A stretch of 64,000 nucleotides of DNA from Whalleya microplaca (GCA_022497155.1 MU385739.1:496001-560000), one strand, 5' to 3'; counted from the stretch's first letter, positions 25,702 to 36,230 are shown. Numbers and translations are program-made. The notes: generated by a model not told the origin, from the letters alone.

Positions 25702-26660
25702 ACTCAGCTCAATGCACTGGAGGGCTACCAGAGTAAGGTTATCCCAACCAATTTGTCAATATGTATATGTATTTGTTAGGTGGATATATCATGCAGAGAA
25801 TTAAGAGATCTACATAACGATACATATGCACATGATTCCATTAGACTGAGCTACCAGAATTTACTCCAATAGCCTCTAATCTATAACTCTATCCTATGTT
25901 CTACATTACAAATTTGTCCCACCTACTTAGGAGGCCCGCTGACATATTCACACGTCCCTTGCTTCGCGAGGTGACATCTCATTAGTCACAACTTGCCTTT
26001 TATTAGATGGCAACTCCCTCAACACATCTAAACAAGACTTTCCTCTCAAGTAATTGTTTGTCTACGGAAGCAACCTCTCGCCGCCTGATCAAGCACATCA
26101 TAAGCAAGCTACATTCGCTAATTGTTAACAGTGAGTACAGATGAAAAACCTACACACGCAGTCTTCATGCGAGACAAGCGAGCCTTCAAGGATCTTATGA
26201 CTGTCTATCCTCGTCAGATGCGTATGTCAGCATCGAGAATCGCAATCACGAATGAATCGGGATCGGCCCGCAGAATCAGCAGGGCTCCCATCATCAGTCA
26301 CGGACAAAGAACGAAGAAAGGATCATAGCGTCGGGAAGAAATTATTCGTATTAAATCTTCAATGAATGTGATGAAAGTAATGTAGGTTATGTTTACTGGG
26401 GGTTTAGTTTCCCCCTATCCATCTAGCAACCGGAAAATACCTGATGTCCTCCATGATGAAACTACAATGGTTCTCCCTATAGTGTACGCACCGAATCGGG
26501 AACATTTTATAGAACATTATCCTTCACTATCTATCCAAAAACCACACCAATTTATCAAAAAAAACCAAAGCCACCATATGGTCACCCACTCCGTATGCGT
26601 ACCTAATACCTTGGACGCGAACAAGAATACAAACGGAGCGCGTTGCGATGCTGTTGATAT
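25702..26660. other. Intergenic, convergent 3' ends
   Basis: About 960 bases between the stops of kynureninase and the secreted Trp/Ser-rich protein. No gene is recognised; the small plus-strand frame at 26389-26664 runs into the 3' end of the next gene. Confidence 0.55.
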
Positions 26661-27377
26661 CTAGATAGGTTCATCGGTGATGAATCTAGGGAAAGAATTG
26701 ATGGGTAGGCTCGTAGAGAAGGGGATGAGTGTCGGTGAGACCGCCTGGAGATAAGAGGTATGGCTTTCCTCAGAAGTCGTCGTCGGACCGATTCCAGTTG
26801 TAGTGCCCCTGGAAAGAGACGATGATATGACCCCAGAGGGGGTACTGGAGGGTGGGCCCCAAGTCGTCCATGATGGGTACCTGGTGTCGGTACTGGAGGA
26901 TGGGCTCCAAGTCGACCATGATGGGTACGGTGAGGTACTGGGGGACCAGGAGCTTCGGCTCGAGGTTGGGCTCCAACGCGGACTGCTGCTCCAGCTGGGA
27001 GACCATGTTGGCCTAAGGGAGGTACTGGAGGATGAGCTCCAAGTCGGACTGCCTCCGATCGTGGTGCTCCAGGTGAGAGTCCCCGATGACTTCCCAGAGG
27101 CACTGGATGATGGGCTTCCAGTAGGGTAAGCGTCAGAGCTTGTTGTCTTTGTATGGGTAGAATTAATGGTTACAGTCGTACGGGCTGGGATCACAGTGTC
27201 CCAGGTGCTAGTCCACCAAGGGCTATCGTTAATGCTAGTGGAACTAGCGGGGGTTGTCCAAGTGTTTGAGGAAGAAGGCCAAATTGTTGTCTCGGAGATG
27301 CGAGAAGTGGGATAGTCTGCAGGTAAGGCGAGGGCCGTAGTTACGAGAGCCGTGATGGACAAGACCTTGGAGATCAT
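26661..27377 (-). CDS. Secreted Ser/Thr/Trp-rich repeat protein, hypothetical
   Basis: One exon, 238 residues. A clear signal peptide (MISKVLSITALVTTALALPA) is followed by a protein made almost entirely of Ser, Thr and Pro with about 15 Trp, many in PTWS, PSWS or PSWTTW units between about residues 100 and 180. There are no Cys in the mature part, and no GPI anchor signal is obvious at the C-terminus (FPRFITDEPI). The composition suggests a heavily O-glycosylated wall or matrix protein; function unknown. The DNA under the repeats is G-rich on the plus strand and made of diverged tandem units. The start was set at 27377 because it begins the signal peptide; the frame is open further upstream but codes nothing similar. 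Confidence 0.65.
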   Translation of the reverse strand: MISKVLSITALVTTALALPADYPTSRISETTIWPSSSNTWTTPASSTSINDSPWWTSTWDTVIPARTTVTINSTHTKTTSSDAYPTGSPSSSASGKSSGTLTWSTTIGGSPTWSSSSSTSLRPTWSPSWSSSPRWSPTSSRSSWSPSTSPYPSWSTWSPSSSTDTRYPSWTTWGPPSSTPSGVISSSLSRGTTTGIGPTTTSEESHTSYLQAVSPTLIPFSTSLPINSFPRFITDEPI

Positions 27378-28554
27378 ACTGGGCAGTTGATTAATAAGAG
27401 TTTGGAGTGTTATTTGTATGATGGTTTGATGGTTTGTAGAGAAGCTGAGTCTACACAAAACCAGTCTGAGATGTCTGTATTTAAGTAGGAGTGATGAGTG
27501 TTGAATTTCTCGCTTCTCACCTTGTCTACTCTGTCGTGTGGAGTCATGTTTGCTTGAGAAACCAATATTGGATAGAAATAGGCGAGTAATATGCCATATA
27601 TCGCCCCATACCCAGATTACGCGATGAGTGATCAAACATATATCATCCTAGAATGCACACGAAGAGGATGGTAAGAAAGCAATCATTGAGTGAATATACA
27701 TACTTGTGTAGGTCAGAAAAAGGGGCGTAGATGAACGATAGGTATTGGTAGGGCAATTGGGTAGGCAACCTTGTCTATCTATAGTCTCACCGAGCCACTT
27801 CATATCTCAATAGACTTGATTAACTTGTCTTGGCAGTAGAGAATAGGCGTAGCTGTCTTTTCGGTGTAGCACAAGTTGGCCTGGAGTGTGTCTACCCAAT
27901 ATCCAATTCAGTAATTTTATCAAGCGAGAAAGTTGCAAGCATGTTATAGAATTGAAGATGGTGCTGCCCAACCTTCAGTGCTGTGCTACGAACACGAGGT
28001 CTTAGTGGAGCCTCATGGGCGACGACGTGTATGTATTATTCCCGTAATGAATAGCGGGAGGCGATCTTGGGAAAGCTGCTTAATAGTAGTATAGATCTTG
28101 GTTCCCTCATCGTTCTAGACCAGATGCGGCTGAGGGGTGATGTAGGTACCTAGGTGGTAGTGTGCCAAGCCTGTGCACTTAATTTGTCCCTGTCAAGCTG
28201 GAATCATCAAGTGGCGGTGCAGGTATGACGTATGTATGCCCAAAAGTCGTCGTGGAATCACAAGCAATCAGTACATGTATGTTGTTTCCTTGATATTCAA
28301 GGCTTGGCTGGGTGGAACACTGGGAACAATTATATCTTAAATTTAACCACCCTTCCGTGAGCTCGTATTATTATTTTTGCCCTCAAGCTTGCCATATCAA
28401 GATACCTACTCCTCTACCGCACCAAACGTGAGTACTTCGACCCTAACCCACGTCCATCTACTCTGTAAACGTAAACTTTAGCTTATCACGACATCGCAGT
28501 CACACAACAAGAAAAGAAACCACCTGCAAGAAACACCATACTTGAGACGCAGAC
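27378..28554. other. Intergenic, divergent
   Basis: About 1.2 kb upstream of the secreted protein gene (minus) and of the possible microprotein (plus). The stretch from about 28,430 to 28,500 looks like a 5' UTR intron for the latter: it starts GTGAGTAC and ends in a CGCAG acceptor. Confidence 0.5.
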
Positions 28555-28686
28555 ATGCCTTTCTTCTATACTAAGCACTTCGGTGGCCGTCATTTCGGCA
28601 CTAGTGTCACCGCGACTCGGCATGGTGTGCATCGAGGCCCGTGGCGCTTCAGCTTCGGCAAATTCAACTGCTTCAAGCACAGATAA
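28555..28686 (+). CDS. Possible 43-residue basic microprotein
   Basis: A short complete frame encodes 43 residues (starts MPFFYTKHFGG, ends FNCFKHR) rich in His, Arg, Phe and Gly. It has no stop or frame problem, and lies just after a sequence with good GT...AG intron ends, as if it were the first ORF of a spliced transcript with the 5' leader ending at about 28,554. I know no family. The aromatic/basic composition is unusual for random sequence, but the length alone does not prove coding. Confidence 0.35.
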   Translation: MPFFYTKHFGGRHFGTSVTATRHGVHRGPWRFSFGKFNCFKHR

Positions 28687-30096
28687 ATCTACTTCACTGG
28701 ACGAAAGATGGGCGTGCTAGGAAGTAGAAGAGCCTGGGGATGCCTTTGATCAGTCACCAAATTTGGTTTTAGGTCCTATGAATGACTGGCCCACGAACCC
28801 ATCGCATTGGCTACAAAGCAACATACACGGTCTTGATCTCCTCGGGGGTTACGGTGGATGCGCATGATGGGTCCGGATAGATTTACGAGAGCACGACTAG
28901 TCATTTGCATTGGGCAGGTCGGCCACTGCGGGCTTGTTCTGGGATTACCTAACTATACCGATTTTTCCTCTCCTTTTCCCTACAACATCTGCTTCAGAGA
29001 GCGTGTTGTATTCGATAATTTGCTATAGCTGCTCATGAAGATATTCAAAGTCTTGCCTTTGTCACCTGCGTCCACAGCCAGCATGAACCTTGGATTGCAT
29101 AGCTTCACTTCAATTAAACTCGAATCGTTCGAATGGCAAGGTCCGTGGACTTGGTAACATTCCGAAGTTAGTCACCTTTGAACTATGACAATGGCCATAC
29201 AAATTTTATCCTTCTATGCTCTGACATACACTGGCCTTCATACCATACCTCAAAAATATATATGGCCATATTGACCGACTACCTAGGACAGGCTACTGCT
29301 GTGTTCAAAACTTAGTATTTACGATCATTCAGTTACATGAATATCGTATGGCTTGACTTGAGGAAACTTTAATACATTGTCAACGTACCTATATATGCTC
29401 CTACAATGACTAATATATCTTTCACTTTGTAACTTTGATATGTCACGCGGGGATGGGCATCAGCAGACTACATATTAAATCCCGTAGAGGGCCGAATGTG
29501 CAGCCCGTAAGCCGGTGAATGCATTGGAAGGAGTCTAGCAAGTGAATGCGTCGAATCTTACAAGTAAATCTGTTGCAAGTGAATTCCCAAGCAAACTTAT
29601 TAATCTACCTGGCAACTTCGAGCTGAACGTTTGGCGCCTTTCAGTCTATCTCCTACTGCCGGGGAATATTTCGGTTGGTGGTTGTCAAGATACGTACTCT
29701 ATCTCCCTAGGGCATCACCCACATTCACTTGATCCTCACTCTCTAACGCAAACATTGCAAGACCTTCCAATCTTGCTTAACCTTTTTACAACTACCAACC
29801 ATCCTGAAAAAAAAGTTTACTTACTTTCATCCCCGAGAAAACTTAACCATTTCAAGCCCACGCATTGCCCGCGAAGGTATAGATTTGGCCTACACCAATT
29901 TAGCAATACCTACATTGAAGTCAACAGCATTCACTGGAACCTGCTCTTCCACAATTGCAAATCTGCACCAAAATCTACTTGTTATCTTGTATCAACTTCG
30001 AGATCTACTCGTTCAGTACCTCTTCGATACAACGATTACAGCAACTACAACTGCAGAAGTCTTATTATCTGATAAATCTTGAGTTCGGATACAAAA
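28687..30096. other. Intergenic
   Basis: About 1.4 kb, AT-rich. The plus-strand frame at 29542-30072 is open and lies in the same frame as the next gene, but its composition (Thr, Asn, Tyr, Ser) looks like untranslated leader. No gene is called. Confidence 0.5.
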
Positions 30097-30633
30097 ATGC
30101 CTATTATGTCGAAACGACCCGGCACCCAGTGCCTTTTACCACCGCGTCCTGGAAAATTGACCCTGCCGAAGACACCCAGTCGTCCTGAACTGAGTGCCAT
30201 TATCAATAGCATCCAGGATGTTGCCGCTGTCCTCGAGCACCATCTTCATCCTCTTCTCCTTGTGGGCGATGCAGCGAATTACTGGATGGGCTGTGCGTGG
30301 GCCAACCGGGATACGCTCGACCTGCTCATCAGGGACTACCAGGTAGAGTCAATTGCCCGGGATCTTGTCGAACAGCACGAGTGGACCTCGTCTAAGGCCA
30401 CTACGGATGATAGAGAACCCACCGTGGGCGGTGAAACCAAGGTGGTCCTGAAGCAATCTGCGCGCTGCGATCTACATCTGAAGCGAGTATCTCGCAGTGA
30501 TGGATCCTGCCTTTTCCTGCGTCTCTGGTCCGAGTCTTCGCACGGCCTGACCATCGACAATCAACCGCTCATCGAGGTCTCAAAGGCAGCGCTAGAGCCG
30601 GGCAGCAGCTTTTCCAGCGACTGGATGGCTTAG
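30097..30633 (+). CDS. Nucleotidyltransferase-like protein, N-terminal half before an in-frame TAG
   Basis: 178 residues from the ATG at 30097 to a TAG at 30631-30633. The segment LLLVGDAANYWMGCAW and then RDTLDLLIRD (about 53-80) resembles the start of small nucleotidyltransferase folds, where a G-x-A helix is followed by an Arg and a D-x-D/L-L strand; here the first acidic position is present but the second Asp is replaced (DLL). This is a fold-level inference only, and catalytic activity is doubtful. After the TAG the same frame stays open for 289 more codons (next entry). So this is either one gene with a nonsense mutation, one gene with an intron I could not place, or two genes. No GTAAGT-like donor is visible just before the TAG. 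Confidence 0.45.
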   Translation: MPIMSKRPGTQCLLPPRPGKLTLPKTPSRPELSAIINSIQDVAAVLEHHLHPLLLVGDAANYWMGCAWANRDTLDLLIRDYQVESIARDLVEQHEWTSSKATTDDREPTVGGETKVVLKQSARCDLHLKRVSRSDGSCLFLRLWSESSHGLTIDNQPLIEVSKAALEPGSSFSSDWMA

Positions 30634-31503
30634 AAAGCATCCAGTCCTGAAACAGGTGCGGCAAAGCCAGGTTGCTGCTTTACCGAAATAATCGAGAGAG
30701 CTGGTAGCATAGGCAACGTCACGGGGAACGTCTATCTGCCGACCTACCCAGCATTCAGAGATGCCCGAGCCTACCTACAGAAGGAGAAGCCGTTCCTTTG
30801 CTTGGTTGACAGAGAAAGTAAACGAGCAACAACCCCGGACCACTCCAAAAAGCGAGGCGCTTCCAGCTTACCGTCAGACTCCGTCGAGAAACCGCCGGCT
30901 CGAGAAGAGACTGTGCATAGGCCTATGCCCAAGTCACGCAAGGAGGAAAAGGGAAAACCCAACCTTGTGCCGGAACCCAAGCAAGAGAAGCACACGACTC
31001 CGGCGGCAGCACCGAAAAGGAAACGTCCTGCATCAGAGGAGCCTGACGAACCGCAAAAACCTGTCAAAGTCAGGAAAGTGATGGATACGGAGCCCAAGGG
31101 CATACCAGAACCCAAGCAGGATAAACTCGTAGCTCCGACAGAAGCACCGAAGAGGAAGCGCCCTGCATCCGAAGAGCCTGATGAGCCTCAAAAACCTGTC
31201 AAAGTCAGGAAAGTGGTGACTACGGAGCCCCAAGACAAGGAGCTGGCACGTGGAAGGCAAGCTAGCGCAGGACCAAAAAAAGCCCAGGCAAAAACAGAAC
31301 AAAAGCCTGCCAAGAAGGGTCCTGCTGCTTCAGAGAAGCCGCTCAAGAGATGGATTTGTGGGGAGAGAGTTGAGGTAGAAAGGAGCGAATCCGTGGCAGT
31401 GCCGGTGAGGAAGCCAAAGAAGGGCTCGTCCGCGGCATCTTCAAGGCCTCAAAAGACTAGAAAGCAACGACGGGAAGAAGATAGGAAGTTTCTGTTTGGT
31501 TGA
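30634..31503 (+). CDS. Basic Lys/Arg-rich region in frame with the preceding ORF
   Basis: Open in the same frame as the nucleotidyltransferase-like ORF, from the codon after its TAG to a TGA at 31501-31503. The first 56 codons (GCCFTEIIERAGSIGNV, then a Tyr-Pro stretch and KPFLCLVD) still look like folded protein, which argues that they once belonged to the upstream ORF. The rest is disordered and basic, with two copies of a 45-residue repeat beginning EPKQ and containing APKRKRPASEEPDEPQKPVK, a likely nuclear localisation sequence. If it is translated alone, the first in-frame ATG is at 30925. The product would be a nuclear, disordered protein; function unknown. Confidence 0.45.
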   Translation, partial: KASSPETGAAKPGCCFTEIIERAGSIGNVTGNVYLPTYPAFRDARAYLQKEKPFLCLVDRESKRATTPDHSKKRGASSLPSDSVEKPPAREETVHRPMPKSRKEEKGKPNLVPEPKQEKHTTPAAAPKRKRPASEEPDEPQKPVKVRKVMDTEPKGIPEPKQDKLVAPTEAPKRKRPASEEPDEPQKPVKVRKVVTTEPQDKELARGRQASAGPKKAQAKTEQKPAKKGPAASEKPLKRWICGERVEVERSESVAVPVRKPKKGSSAASSRPQKTRKQRREEDRKFLFG

Positions 31504-31952
31504 GAAAGGGAGGCAAGAAGATTATTTATACGATGCATTAGGGGGAAGTTTAGGGAGTACGGTACAGGGAAGTTTTAGCAAGATACCCAAGCGAAAGTCT
31601 GCTTTTTATAAGTCAGTCATAAATTGAGCGTTCGTCATTTACATAAACAACCCGCCGTGTTTCATTGCCTGCTCTATCTGCGTGCATGCTTTGTAGATGT
31701 TGTAAGATGTAGTAGGTTACGTAGGAGGTGAAGTGTTAATAGGTGTTGTTGAGCCTCCAATTTGGGTCCCGCTGCCGCCTTAAATTCCGATGGACAGGGC
31801 TTAACTCCGTACCCCACAGCGGATTGATTAGAAACTAAAATCGCCATATTTCCCAAAGCGTACGCCGACATCACGGAGATCTAAACTTTACCTGCGAAAC
31901 CAACCGGACGCTGTGTCAATACGCTGTCTCTCTACTTTCGTTCATAATCAAT
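31504..31952. other. Intergenic, upstream of CHY zinc-finger gene
   Basis: About 450 bases holding the 3' UTR of the preceding ORF and the promoter of the CHY gene. No gene is seen. Confidence 0.55.
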
Positions 31953-32496
31953 ATGTGGTGAGTACAGAACCTTCTGGATGCGCGTTCTCCAAAGCTAACT
32001 ATATCGAAGCAAGCATATCTTGAATGCCCAAGTCTCCATTCGCTCGCCATGCTGTACGTACAAACGCTCCCCTCTTTCTATTACGACTTACATTTCGATT
32101 TCCTGAGTCCTTGAATTACTACGCAAATACGATCCAGTTATTGGAATTTTGCTCTTACTAACGACTGCATTATCAGGCCGTAAATGGTTCGACTGCGCAC
32201 AATGCCACTACGAGCAGGAGTCGCATGAGCTGCTCCAGAGCTTCGAGATGACGTTCGCGTGCAAGAAGTGCAAGAAGTGCTTCCGCAAGGACGCCCGAGA
32301 GTTCGAGGATGCCGACGAGTACTGCCCGCACTGCGACAACCACTTCGTGCTCGAGGCCGTCGAGCCGAAGCCGGCGTTGGCCGTCGAGGGCGAGGATGCG
32401 CGCGTCAACAGCAAGATGCTGAAGGACGACCGGGTGAAGGGGGAGAAGAAGAAAACTATCTTCGACGTCCAGACTGATGCCGACAAGTTGGGCTAA
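31953..32496 (+). CDS. CHY-type zinc-finger protein, fungal conserved
   Basis: The model is join(31953..31957, 32010..32053, 32177..32496), 122 residues. Exon 1 is only 5 nt (ATGTG) and exon 2 is 44 nt; joined, they give MCKHILNAQVSIRSPCC-RKWFDCAQCH in one frame, which is the conserved start of this small fungal family. Cys/His pairs follow in order: MCKH, SPCC, DCAQCH, CKKCKKCF and CPHCDNHF, consistent with several zinc ions. The tail (GEDARVNSKMLKDDR, ending TDADKLG) is also typical. CHY fingers occur in RING ligases and in the Tim-assembly helper Hot13, but this short form has no assigned role that I know. It is convergent with the proteasome gene, 244 bases apart. Confidence 0.85.
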
Positions 32497-32740
32497 GACG
32501 GTCTCGTGGGTGGAATTGGCAGTACTGCTAGGCTGGGGAATAGGGCCGGTTTGCAAAGCGATGCATTTCATGAGATACCACACATATAGACGTCTAAAGA
32601 CACCAAAGCATCAAGCCCAATAAATCACGGGCTACTGCATGCCTTCATACGAATTAGTGTACAAGTTCCTAGCGTGATGTCATTCAATAAGCATCCTCTT
32701 CTCAGCTGAGGGCCTATTTCACTCTAGCTGAATTTGATCC

Positions 32741-33779
32741 CTATTCGCTACCACCTTCCCGTTCCCGCGTCAAGATGGTTGCGCTACCAGTTCCTGGTGT
32801 CCGGCCAGTCTTCTTCTTGGCAGCCTCCTCCTGCTTCTCCTGCTCTATGTTCTTGACGTAACCCTCGATATCCTCAACAGGGAGCATCTCGATGGTCTTG
32901 CCTGGAGCCATGATAGCGATCTCGATGTTCTTCGCACCCGTTTGCACTACTTCCAGCAGTGACTTGATAGCTAATCGGATGGTCGCCTCGCGGTCCATGT
33001 CCTCCTTGTAGTTGCGCTCTAGGAACTCTCGGACAGTCTTGCTAGACCGGCCGATGGCATTTGCTTTCCTATAGCGTATGTCAGCTGCGCGCTCGAGCGA
33101 TTTTAGCGATAATAATAGGAATAGAGTCTTACCACGCAGAGTAGATGCCGCTCGGCTCGGTCTGGTAAAGTCTTGGAACGTTGCTACCCTTGTCGAACCC
33201 CACAATCATGGTGCTGATGCCGAAGGGCCGTACACCACCACTCTGTGTATACCGCTGCTGCACGCCGGCGACGTATTTCGTGATGTATTCGATAGACACG
33301 GGATCCTCGACTGTCAGACGGTGCGATTGTGCCTCCAGGCGCGCCTTGTCCACGAGGATCCGGGCGTCGGCGTTTAGGCCGGCGAATGCGAGGCAGACAT
33401 GTGTATCGATGAGACCGATCTTTGAAGGTGTGATGCGCGTGTCCTGCAGCTTCATCGCCGATCGCTTCTCGCATCCGAGGACGACGATATCTTGACCCTT
33501 TACGCCGACCGCACAAGTTCCTGATCCACCATTAGATGATTGGAGCGATCCGAAGGAAAGGGTGGTCTAGTGTGTACCTCGCTTGACGGCTTCACCAGCA
33601 TACTCGACCTGGAAAACGTGTCCATCCGGACTACAGAACGTTAGAAAGCTGCGACCCTCGGCATACCCGAATATGATACGAACCTGAACACTGTAAGCGG
33701 GTACGGTTAGCTTCACTATATTGATGGACTGTGAGCGGGGAAACATACCGGAGAGAGCTCTGTCGTATCCTGAGGCCAT
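32741..33779 (-). CDS. PRE6: 20S proteasome subunit alpha4 (PRE6/PSMA7)
   Basis: The spliced model is complement(join(32741..33068, 33133..33520, 33578..33630, 33684..33690, 33749..33779)), 268 residues. The protein forms part of the outer alpha ring of the 20S core. The proteasome alpha signature is intact once exons 1-3 are joined: [24 protein letters not shown]. The VF and half of the next Ser come from a 7-nt microexon, needed to keep the frame. The rest matches alpha4: [45 protein letters not shown] and YQTEPSGIY, then a Lys-rich C-terminus. The intron after the microexon starts with GTTCGT, a less common donor also used in the SPC1 gene of this window. Confidence 0.93.
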
Positions 33780-34240
33780 GGTTGAAAAACGGGGATAGCT
33801 TTTTGGGTGTAAAGTTTGAGTGGTGTCGTCTTGAGAGCGAGGTTGGGAATATTGGAGGATTTCAATGATGTTCGCACAAGGCTGCCAGAGTTACGAAGCT
33901 CCCTGCAGCCAAACGCGCTGGAGCTTAAACGCCAAGACCAGCCTAACTCAGCTCAAGCCCCATCAAAGCTCCAGCCACATCCGGCACCGCCACATATATA
34001 ACTAACAGTCGCCATTATGTACCTATGTACCTCTTATTGACGGGATCCACGTTCAATATATTTAACTTGAGGCAGGCGTCCCGAGATCTTTCACAACAAC
34101 TCGAAATATTGAGGAATTCATGGATTCTAGGTAACAATGTTCTAATGATATTTCTACAAACGCCGTATTTTCCAAACCGAATTGATGGTCTATACCTGCA
34201 GAACTCCAGCTCTTGCTGCCTTGTAACTCCCCAGTTCTAT
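33780..34240. other. Intergenic
   Basis: About 460 bases upstream of the proteasome gene (its promoter) and downstream of the Zn2Cys6 gene. No PACE-like proteasome element is obvious by eye. Confidence 0.5.
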
Positions 34241-35999
34241 CTATCCAAACTGCCTAATTTCCGTCCATTTCTTCTCTTGTAACCACGCACTCATCTCGGT
34301 ACTCTTTTTCTCAAGTCTCCCTTTATAGTTGGCGCACCACAAGCATTCCAACTCGCCATCTCCAAAGTGTCTGAGGCCGTTATAGAACTCGTTGATTATC
34401 CAGAATGGTGCTGCCAGAAGATCAGGCTGCCATGTGGTTCTAAGAGTGAAGTCTAGACTTCGACGCACATTGGCAGCAAGCAGTTTAATCGGGCCTAGTT
34501 GATACTTCCGAGGGTCTAATCCCGCCGGTATCTCGGGTGGCATACTCGGGCCAGAGGAGCTTCCGCTGTCGGACTCGAAGACGATTTGCAGCAAGGCATA
34601 TATGCACTGGTGGAAGCTGATGAGAACGGACCAGTAATACACGTGCACCAGACCCATCAATGGCGTCTGAAACTCAAACGAATCGCCAAAAGTTATCTGG
34701 CTCACGCTGGCCATCGTGTTTGCGGACCAGAACAGCGGAGATTGTTGCTCATCGACGCTTTGCCTTACCATACTGTACCATATTTCAAATTGTGTCTCGA
34801 TGTTAACACAGTTGCTCAAGAGGTCCTTGGCTTTTAGCTGACGAGCACAGCAGCCCGGGTCCGACGTTATGATACGGTCTGCTCGGGAAAATGTCGATGG
34901 TAGCAGGACTACTATGTCTAGAAGATCATCTAGTGGCGTCCTAGGAAGATGCTCCCAAGGGACCACAGTCCACTCCGGAGAGCAAAGGAAGGTAGGCTGG
35001 CGATTCAGCAATGCCGCCCAAACCTGTTATCATATTCAGTTACTGAATTTACACGGTTATTTCGATAATTTTGGTGCTTACGGCGCTAGGTCGGTAGACA
35101 CGAGCAAAGAAATGGTGTTCTGGGAAGAACTGGTACGCAGCTGGGCCTGATTCACGGATTTGGTCGGCTAGAACCGCCGGGGCTTTCCAAGGCGGCTCGT
35201 TGCTATATGCCGCTGAAGAGTTTTGCTGGGATAATGGATCAGCGACGAAGAAGATCTTTGCCACTATTGACTTACTTCGTATAGAAACAGGCACAACCCT
35301 TCCCAGCTACTGTCAGCCATTTGGTTTCTATCGCTAGCCGGTAAATGGACGAGACAATGTGCCTTCAAGCTGAACCCTTCTTGATTAAACGTCGGGGTCA
35401 CATCAAGAGAGCGCGGAACAGACAACGACAGCGTCACGCCATTCTCCTGGGATGATCCGCTGCTAGATTGGATCGCAGACTCGAGATTCTTCTGGCAAGC
35501 AACAAGACGAAGCCGGTGTGATCCAGCAGTCGATGACAATGTCACTGTATCGGCCCACGCAGGTTCCCATGGCTGGATAGCGGTGAATTCCAGGTCCTCG
35601 GCTTGTTGATTCTCGGCGTCCTTCGCTTTTTTGCTGCTCTGTTGGTTCCGAGGCGGGTGAGAAGAGCACCTCCCCTTATCGTCTGGAGTGCCAACAACTA
35701 CAACATTGTTAATACTTCTCTTCTTTGAATGATCTTCAAAGTCGTGGAGGAGCAGGCAGTTGTTCTCAAGCCGAGGCTCGCAAAAGGGCCAAAATGCAAC
35801 TCTTACCCCTCATAATGGATAGAAGGGGGAAAAAGAGAAGTTTCGGATATTACATACTGAAGACAGTCTCCCTTTCATACCCACCACATTCGCGGCCATA
35901 ATCTGTACACTTTTTGCAGAACGGTCTTCCATTGTCGCATGCCACACGTCTAGCCCGACAGGTATTACACCCTTTGTATTTTCCAGGAACGCCGACCAT
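34241..35999 (-). CDS. Zn(II)2Cys6 transcription factor
   Basis: The spliced model is complement(join(34241..35023, 35082..35225, 35276..35697, 35858..35999)), 496 residues. The DNA-binding domain is at the start: MVGVPGKYKGCNTCRARRVA, then CDNGRPFCKKC and GREC give all six zinc Cys, spaced C-x2-C-x6-C-x6-C-x2-C-x6-C. A short linker (GGYERETVFIVGTP) crosses the first intron in phase. The C-terminal part is the usual fungal regulator region, with KLLAANVRRSLDF and PFWIINEFYN near the end. Target genes cannot be inferred: no biosynthetic cluster adjoins it, and the upstream 7 kb is decayed sequence. All four exons join without a stop, so the gene appears intact. Confidence 0.88.
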
Positions 36000-36230
36000 T
36001 GTGGATTCTGGAGTCTGCAAAACATACGAGTGGGTCAGAATACGAGCTAGTTACACGATATGCGTAAGAACGTTGGTGGTATATATCGGAGAAACAAACC
36101 TGTCAGATGAATGGACCCTCGGCCACGATCTTCGAAGACGCTAAGCTAAAGTGCAGGACTCAAGAGGGGCCACACTGATGAATATAAGCAGATCCAAGTT
36201 CGACCCTGTCGGCTACCGTCTGCTTGCAAG

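Noticed and set aside
30577..30633. Intron that would remove the TAG before the basic tail
   Set aside because: The only nearby GT candidates (for example GTCTCA) are poor donors, although TTAG at 30630-30633 could be an acceptor; not supported enough to call.
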